Below are positions 60,745 to 64,000 of a stretch of DNA of 64,000 bases, piece by piece. The stretch is from JBCDHN01 sp965224535 (GTDB lineage: Bacteria; Verrucomicrobiota; Verrucomicrobiia; Verrucomicrobiales; DEV007): assembly GCA_965224535.1 (NCBI GenBank), contig CBDCZR010000001.1, positions 185,704-249,703 on the forward strand, given 5' to 3'. The translations under genes were made by a program, and so were the position numbers. How positions within the stretch are numbered: position 1 is the stretch's first letter; each line of letters begins with the position of its first letter. Under the pieces are notes generated by a model, which had not been told where the DNA came from, did not search any database, and saw nothing but the letters and a program-made list of their open reading frames with translations.

Positions 60745-61842
60745 ATGAAATTCAAAATCACCAAGGAAAAGTTCATCGAGGGCCTTTCGCAGGTGCAGCA
60801 CGTCGTCAGCACTCGCACAACCTTGCCGATCCTCTCCAACGTGCTGATGGAGGCTAGAGAGGGCGAAATTCGGCTGACGACCACCGATTTGGACGTCGGC
60901 GTGCGCGGATCGGTCAGCGCCAACGTCGAAACCGGCGGCGCCACCACGCTTCCGGCGCGAAAACTGGCCACCATCGTCCGCGAATTGCCGACCAGCGAGA
61001 TCGAGTTTGAAGTGAACGAAAACAACATCGCCCAAATCACCGCGGGACCCAGCTACTTCAAGATTTTGGGGCTCAGTGAGGATGAATTTCCCCCGCTTCC
61101 GGATTTCAACGAAGCCAACGTGTTTAACGTCGAGCAAAAACTGCTCAAAGAGGGGCTGAAAAAGACAGCCTACGCCATTTCAACCGATGAAACCCGCTAC
61201 ATGCTCAACGGCATTTTTTGCGTGTTTGAGAAACAGCAATTGACCCTGGTTGCCACCGATGGGCGGCGCCTGGCGGTGGTGGATTGCGACCTGGAATTCC
61301 CCGAAGCGCAAGAAACCAGGGCCATCGTGCCAACCAAAGCCGTCAACGAGTTGCAGCGCCTCTTGGCCGACGCCGGCGAGGTAAAAATTACCCTCAGCAA
61401 AAACCAGGTCGCCTTCGAGCTGAACGGCTACCTCCTAACCAGCAAGCTCATCGAGGGCAACTACCCGAATTTCCGCCAAGTCATCCCCGGAGAAACCAAG
61501 CATCGCGTGACCATGGACCGGGAAACGCTGCGCGAGATCGTGCACCGGGTCTCCTTGCTGACCAGCGACAAATCCCGCTCCATCAAGCTCCATTTCACCG
61601 AGGACAACATCGAGGTTATGGCCAACTCACCCGACGTGGGCGAAGCGCGCGAATCGTTGCCCGTCTCCTACAAAGGCGACGAAATGGCCATCGCTTTTGA
61701 CCCGGAATTTTTGATGGCGCCGCTGCGCAACCTGGAAACCGACGAGGTTCACCTGGATTTGATCGACGAAATGAGCCCGGGCGTCCTCCGCATCAACGAG
61801 CCGTTTCTCTACGTGCTAATGCCGATGCGGGTGACGAGCTGA
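60745..61842 (+). CDS. dnaN: DNA polymerase III beta subunit (sliding clamp)
   Basis: Ring-shaped processivity clamp of DNA polymerase III. The 365-residue protein has the three-domain clamp pattern: MKFKITKEKFIEGLSQVQHV, TRTTLPILSNVLMEA, TTDLDVGVRGSV, LVATDGRRLAVVD, EGNYPNFRQVIP, and ends with FLYVLMPMRVTS, the conserved C-terminal strand of DnaN. Length is normal. It is not next to dnaA or recF, so the usual dnaA-dnaN-recF order is broken here or the origin lies elsewhere. Confidence 0.96.
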   Translation: MKFKITKEKFIEGLSQVQHVVSTRTTLPILSNVLMEAREGEIRLTTTDLDVGVRGSVSANVETGGATTLPARKLATIVRELPTSEIEFEVNENNIAQITAGPSYFKILGLSEDEFPPLPDFNEANVFNVEQKLLKEGLKKTAYAISTDETRYMLNGIFCVFEKQQLTLVATDGRRLAVVDCDLEFPEAQETRAIVPTKAVNELQRLLADAGEVKITLSKNQVAFELNGYLLTSKLIEGNYPNFRQVIPGETKHRVTMDRETLREIVHRVSLLTSDKSRSIKLHFTEDNIEVMANSPDVGEARESLPVSYKGDEMAIAFDPEFLMAPLRNLETDEVHLDLIDEMSPGVLRINEPFLYVLMPMRVTS

Positions 61843-61990
61843 ATTCCGGGCCAAAAGGCCGCAACCTCCCCCGCGACTGCGGAGCCTGTTGGATCGGGAT
61901 CTGCGTTGGCGCGGAATCACGGATTTCGTCCGGAGATTGCTTCTCCGCATCCGGGGTTGGAATCGCATGGGTCGCGTGCAAAGTGCATCC

Positions 61991-62641
61991 ATGATTTCGC
62001 ACGAACACCGGTGCATCTTCATCCACATCCCGAAAACCGCCGGCACCAGCATCGAGAAAAAACTGGGTCACTTTCACGAGTTGACGGCGGGGGTGCAAGA
62101 TCATCGCACGATTCTGCAGATCGAGCCGGAAACGGTTCCGGGCACGCTGGATAAAGTAAAAAACTGGCTGAACGCTGCCGAAGAGCCTACCGAGCCTGGC
62201 AAAGTCACCGCGCGGCAGTATCGTAGCTATTTTAAGTTCACTTTTGTGCGCAATCCCTGGGCGCGCGCGTTTTCCTGGTATCGCAATATCATGGACGACG
62301 AGCGGCATCAAACCAAGCATGGCGTGCCTGCGACTTGTAGTTTTGCGGATTTCTTAGCGCAATACAGCGATCAATGGGCGATGCGCCCGCAAACGCGTTG
62401 GATTCTGGACCGTGAAGGGAACAATCCGCTGGATTTCACCGGACGTTTCGAGCGATTGCAGGAAGGCTTCAGCTACGTCTGCGAAAAGCTGGGTTTGGAA
62501 GATTCTCAACTGCCAACGCTGATGATGCGCCCCGGTGAACAGCCCAAATATGTAGACGCCTACGACCAATCGTCGATCGATCGAATTGCCAAGCGCTACC
62601 GCGAAGAAATCGCGATGTTTGGCTACGAATTTGGCGAATAA
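61991..62641 (+). CDS. sulfotransferase family 2 domain protein
   Basis: A 216-residue PAPS-dependent sulfotransferase. The 5'-phosphosulfate loop is HIPKTAGTS at residues 12-20 and the 3'-phosphate motif is VRNPWARAFSWY at 86-97. GMFGYEF-like C-terminus (EIAMFGYEF) is common in this group. It probably sulfates a carbohydrate or glycan, using PAPS made by the cys operon at 15-20 kb. Open frame extends upstream to a TTG (61889); ATG 61991 (MISHEHRCIFIHIP) is preferred as the usual start, and ATG 61967 is possible. Confidence 0.82.
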   Translation: MISHEHRCIFIHIPKTAGTSIEKKLGHFHELTAGVQDHRTILQIEPETVPGTLDKVKNWLNAAEEPTEPGKVTARQYRSYFKFTFVRNPWARAFSWYRNIMDDERHQTKHGVPATCSFADFLAQYSDQWAMRPQTRWILDREGNNPLDFTGRFERLQEGFSYVCEKLGLEDSQLPTLMMRPGEQPKYVDAYDQSSIDRIAKRYREEIAMFGYEFGE

Positions 62642-62653
62642 GGCGGATAAACG

Positions 62654-62742
62654 TAGGCGTGGCAGGATTCGAACCTGCAACCGGCCGCTTATCTGGCGCA
62701 CGGGATATAAGTCCGCTGCTCTACCGTTTGAGCTACACGCCC
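62654..62742 (-). tRNA. tRNA-Ile(TAT)-like gene with extra nucleotides after the anticodon
   Basis: On the minus strand GGGCGTG pairs with CACGCCT (one G-U), the D-arm is GCTC/GAGC with GG in the loop, and the T-arm is GCAGG-TTCGAAT-CCTGC. The anticodon loop CTTATAT gives TAT, which reads ATA (Ile). Compared with a normal tRNA-Ile(TAT), about 15 extra bases lie between the anticodon loop and the T-arm, and the 3' half of the anticodon stem pairs imperfectly (one mismatch). It could be a class-II-like variant, a tRNA with an insertion, or a pseudogene. Confidence 0.6.
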
Positions 62743-62758
62743 ATTTTTTGGAGAGAGA

Positions 62759-62832
62759 ATGCCCTTGCGGGGATCGCACCCGCCGAACTCTGCTTTGCAG
62801 GCAGGCCGGTTCACTAGCTCCGGTCAAGGGCA
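62759..62832 (-). tRNA. tRNA-Cys(GCA) lacking canonical elbow nucleotides
   Basis: Acceptor stem TGCCCTT/AAGGGCA is perfect, D-stem CCGG/CCGG, anticodon stem CTGC/GCAG around loop CTGCAAA (anticodon GCA), T-stem GCGGG/CCCGC. The discriminator is T (U73), the main identity base of tRNA-Cys. The T-loop reads TGCGATC instead of TTCxxxx, so position 55 is G, and the D-loop AGCTAGTGAA contains no GG. Base pairing is intact, so it is not simply decayed. Confidence 0.8.
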
Positions 62833-62844
62833 GAACAAAAACAG

Positions 62845-62916
62845 GTTGGCCGACGGGATTCGCACCCGCTCCGCGACCTTCACAGGGTCGAATGCTGCTT
62901 TTACACCACGGCCAAC
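62845..62916 (-). tRNA. tRNA-His(GTG) lacking canonical elbow nucleotides
   Basis: Acceptor stem TTGGCCG/CGGCCAA is perfect, and the extra G at -1 pairs with C73, the defining identity feature of tRNA-His. The anticodon stem CGACC/GGTCG encloses CTGTGAA (anticodon GTG). The T-loop is TGCGAAT (G55) and the D-loop AAAAGCA lacks GG; the D-stem is GTGT/GCAT. The D-arm pattern is shared with the Arg- and Asn-like genes nearby. Confidence 0.82.
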
Positions 62917-62945
62917 GTCTTTTGCTAAGGGCCTAAGATAGAAGG

Positions 62946-63016
62946 CATCCCCGCCAGGATTTGCACCTGATCCGCCACCTTCGCACGGTGACATGCTTCT
63001 GTTACACCACGGGGAT
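62946..63016 (-). tRNA. tRNA-Arg(GCG)-like gene lacking canonical elbow nucleotides
   Basis: Acceptor stem ATCCCCG/CGGGGAT is perfect; anticodon stem TCACC/GGTGG (one G-U) encloses GTGCGAA, giving anticodon GCG, which reads CGC (Arg). Bacteria normally read CGN with an ACG (inosine) tRNA, so a GCG anticodon is unusual. The T-loop is TGCAAAT and the D-loop AACAGAA lacks GG. Discriminator G73. Amino acid identity is less certain than for the neighbours. Confidence 0.7.
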
Positions 63017-63080
63017 GAAAAAAGCCCGGCTGTGAAGTCGCAGCCGGGCAGTTCGAAAGTAAAATTGTGGATGCGCGCGG

Positions 63081-63770
63081 CTAGTTCACCGTTTGCGAGA
63101 CGCCACGGCCTATGCCCAAGGCGATCTTGTCGCGATAGCTGGATTGTTTCACCTTTTTCGCCTCTGTGGAATTGGTCAGAAACCCGCCTTCTACCAGGAT
63201 CGCGGGCCGTGTGGACGACCTGATGACGACAAATTTGGCTGTTTTGACGCCGCGATTTTTGGCGCCGGTTGCGCGAATCATTTCCCGCTGCACGTTGTTG
63301 GCGAGAGTTCGGGATGCGACGTTTTGATAAAAGGTTTCAATTCCGCTAGCGGATGCACTGTCCGCATAGTTGTAGTGAATGCTCACCAAGATGATGTCTT
63401 CGTACTGATTGAGCGCCTCGGGTCGCTGATAAAGATTGAGAGCAGTATCGGCGGCTCGGGTTAACACGGTGTAGTAGCCCGTTTTTTTGAGATATGATTG
63501 AAGCCGTTTTGAGGTATCGAGCGCGAGCGATTTTTCCTGAGCGCCGTGGGCGATTGCTCCGCTGTCCGTTCCTCCATGCCCGGGGTCGATCACGACCAAC
63601 GTCTTTTTGGAAGGAACTTCGATTCCGGAATAGGGAAGGGCCCTGGGAGCCGGTTCCACGATTTTGGCCGAGCCGATTTTTATGGCATGGGATGGCGTGC
63701 CGTCCGGCGAGGAGCAACCGAGGAAAAAGAGGACTAACAACGAACATGCAGCGATCGAACAATGCTTCAT
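63081..63770 (-). CDS. N-acetylmuramoyl-L-alanine amidase (Amidase_3), lipoprotein
   Basis: Zinc amidase that cuts the bond between MurNAc and the peptide stem in peptidoglycan. The 229-residue protein has a lipoprotein signal with C19 (LLVLFFLGCS). Zinc ligands and catalytic residues fit the AmiC-type pattern: H65 (VIDPGHGGTDSG), E79, H132 (VSIHYNY) and E194 (VEGGFLTN). The AmiC regulatory helix appears short. It lies on the same strand between the Arg-like and Ser tRNA genes, each 55-65 bp away, so it may be cotranscribed with them. Confidence 0.92.
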   Translation of the reverse strand: MKHCSIAACSLLVLFFLGCSSPDGTPSHAIKIGSAKIVEPAPRALPYSGIEVPSKKTLVVIDPGHGGTDSGAIAHGAQEKSLALDTSKRLQSYLKKTGYYTVLTRAADTALNLYQRPEALNQYEDIILVSIHYNYADSASASGIETFYQNVASRTLANNVQREMIRATGAKNRGVKTAKFVVIRSSTRPAILVEGGFLTNSTEAKKVKQSSYRDKIALGIGRGVSQTVN

Positions 63771-63828
63771 GGCAGGATGCTAGAACGGGGAATCGGAAAA
63801 CTCCAACAAAAAAAACGGGATGGGATGG

Positions 63829-63915
63829 CGGAGGCGGGAGGGATCGAACCTCCACGACCGTTGCAGGCCATCACGATGTTCAAGATCGATAAGCACGCCA
63901 GCCTTGCGCGCCTCC
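63829..63915 (-). tRNA. tRNA-Ser(TGA)
   Basis: Acceptor stem GGAGGCG/CGCCTCC is perfect, discriminator G followed by an encoded CCA. Class II layout: anticodon stem CGAT/ATCG around CTTGAAC (anticodon TGA), a long variable arm and a normal T-arm GGAGG-TTCGATC-CCTCC. The D-loop contains GG. It therefore has the conventional elbow, unlike the neighbouring Cys, His, Arg-like and Asn genes. Confidence 0.82.
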
Positions 63916-63928
63916 GTTTTAAAAAAGG

Positions 63929-63999
63929 CACCTCCACATGGTTCCGCCCCATGACTACTTCATTAACAGTGAAGCGTGCTGCTGTTACACTACAGAGGT
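63929..63999 (-). tRNA. tRNA-Asn(GTT) lacking canonical elbow nucleotides
   Basis: Acceptor stem ACCTCTG/TGGAGGT pairs with two G-U pairs, the anticodon stem CTTCA/TGAAG is perfect around CTGTTAA (anticodon GTT), and discriminator G73 is the tRNA-Asn identity base. The D-arm GTGT-AACAGCA-GCAC lacks GG. The T-arm CATGG-GGCGGAA-CCATG has neither T54 nor T55. It is the most divergent of the four unusual tRNAs. It ends at the window edge, so the array may continue. Confidence 0.78.
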
Positions 64000-64000
64000 A

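Noticed and set aside
60745..61842. Replication origin near dnaN
   Set aside because: No dnaA gene, no cluster of DnaA boxes (TTATCCACA-like) and no AT-rich unwinding region was seen in the flanks.
62759..63999. The four odd tRNAs as decayed pseudogenes
   Set aside because: Acceptor, anticodon and T stems are fully or almost fully paired and identity bases (His G-1:C73, Cys U73, Asn G73) are kept, which random decay would not preserve in all four.
1..64000. CRISPR array
   Set aside because: The repeat blocks have 7-, 9-, 29- or ~300-bp periods with no unique spacers and no cas genes; none has the repeat-spacer layout.

Overview
The window is GC-rich bacterial chromosome and most likely comes from a member of the Verrucomicrobiota or a close PVC relative. 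The evidence is the gene content: two very large secreted DUF1549/DUF1553 'planctomycete cytochrome c' proteins, a secreted sulfatase, a DUF4838/CBM9-like protein, an 'STSWTLV'-type sigma factor followed by a CPEC-starting gene, verminous-style pseudopilin genes beside a GspE/PilB ATPase, and many intergenic hairpin and short-period repeats. This assignment is inference; there is no rRNA in the window.

Layout. 1-3.6 kb: sigma factor, gene remnants, a tandem repeat block carrying copies of the rdgB 3' end, rdgB, and a 246-bp MITE-like element with an 8-bp target duplication at the end of an addiction-module-like gene. 3.7-14.9 kb: BatA-like protein, SDR, methyltransferase, DUF4838 protein, DUF1553 protein, alpha/beta hydrolase, SIS protein. 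15.0-19.8 kb: sulfate assimilation operon cysH-cysC-cysD-[DUF1016 nuclease]-cysN. 20-25 kb: response regulator, acidic hypothetical, lipid-A-synthase-N-like membrane protein, cysteine desulfurase, and an unusual multidomain TatC. 25-32.5 kb: esterase pseudogene, SMP-30-like protein, three pseudopilin-like genes, GspE/PilB. 32.6-45 kb: giant membrane alpha/beta hydrolase, sulfatase, lipoprotein, second DUF1553 protein, and an oppABC-like operon without ATPases. 45-58.5 kb: DUF488 pair, XylR-like regulator, TerB-like protein, secreted unknowns, DUF368 (polyprenyl-phosphate transporter family) with a solute-binding lipoprotein, and an ExbD/MotB-like protein beside a long coiled-coil/TPR protein. 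58.8-64 kb: HNH nuclease, ROK kinase, dnaN, sulfotransferase, and six tRNA genes around an N-acetylmuramoyl-alanine amidase.

How the genes work together. The cys genes make activated sulfate (CysD/CysN, CysC) and reduce PAPS to sulfite (CysH). Activated sulfate would also supply the sulfotransferase near 62 kb. The secreted sulfatase and cytochrome-like proteins fit the polysaccharide-degrading habit of this phylum. TatC, the DUF368 transporter, the amidase and the BatA and ExbD-like proteins point to envelope biology.

The most striking features are, first, four tRNA genes (Cys, His, Arg-like, Asn) that lack both the D-loop GG and the TTC of the T-loop while keeping the expected anticodon arms and the Cys/His/Asn identity nucleotides; second, a TatC with two YajC-like modules inserted after its first membrane segment and a His-rich plus helix-hairpin-helix tail; and third, a dense and varied set of hairpin and short-period repeats, including a MITE that has rewritten the end of a gene and separated it from rdgB.
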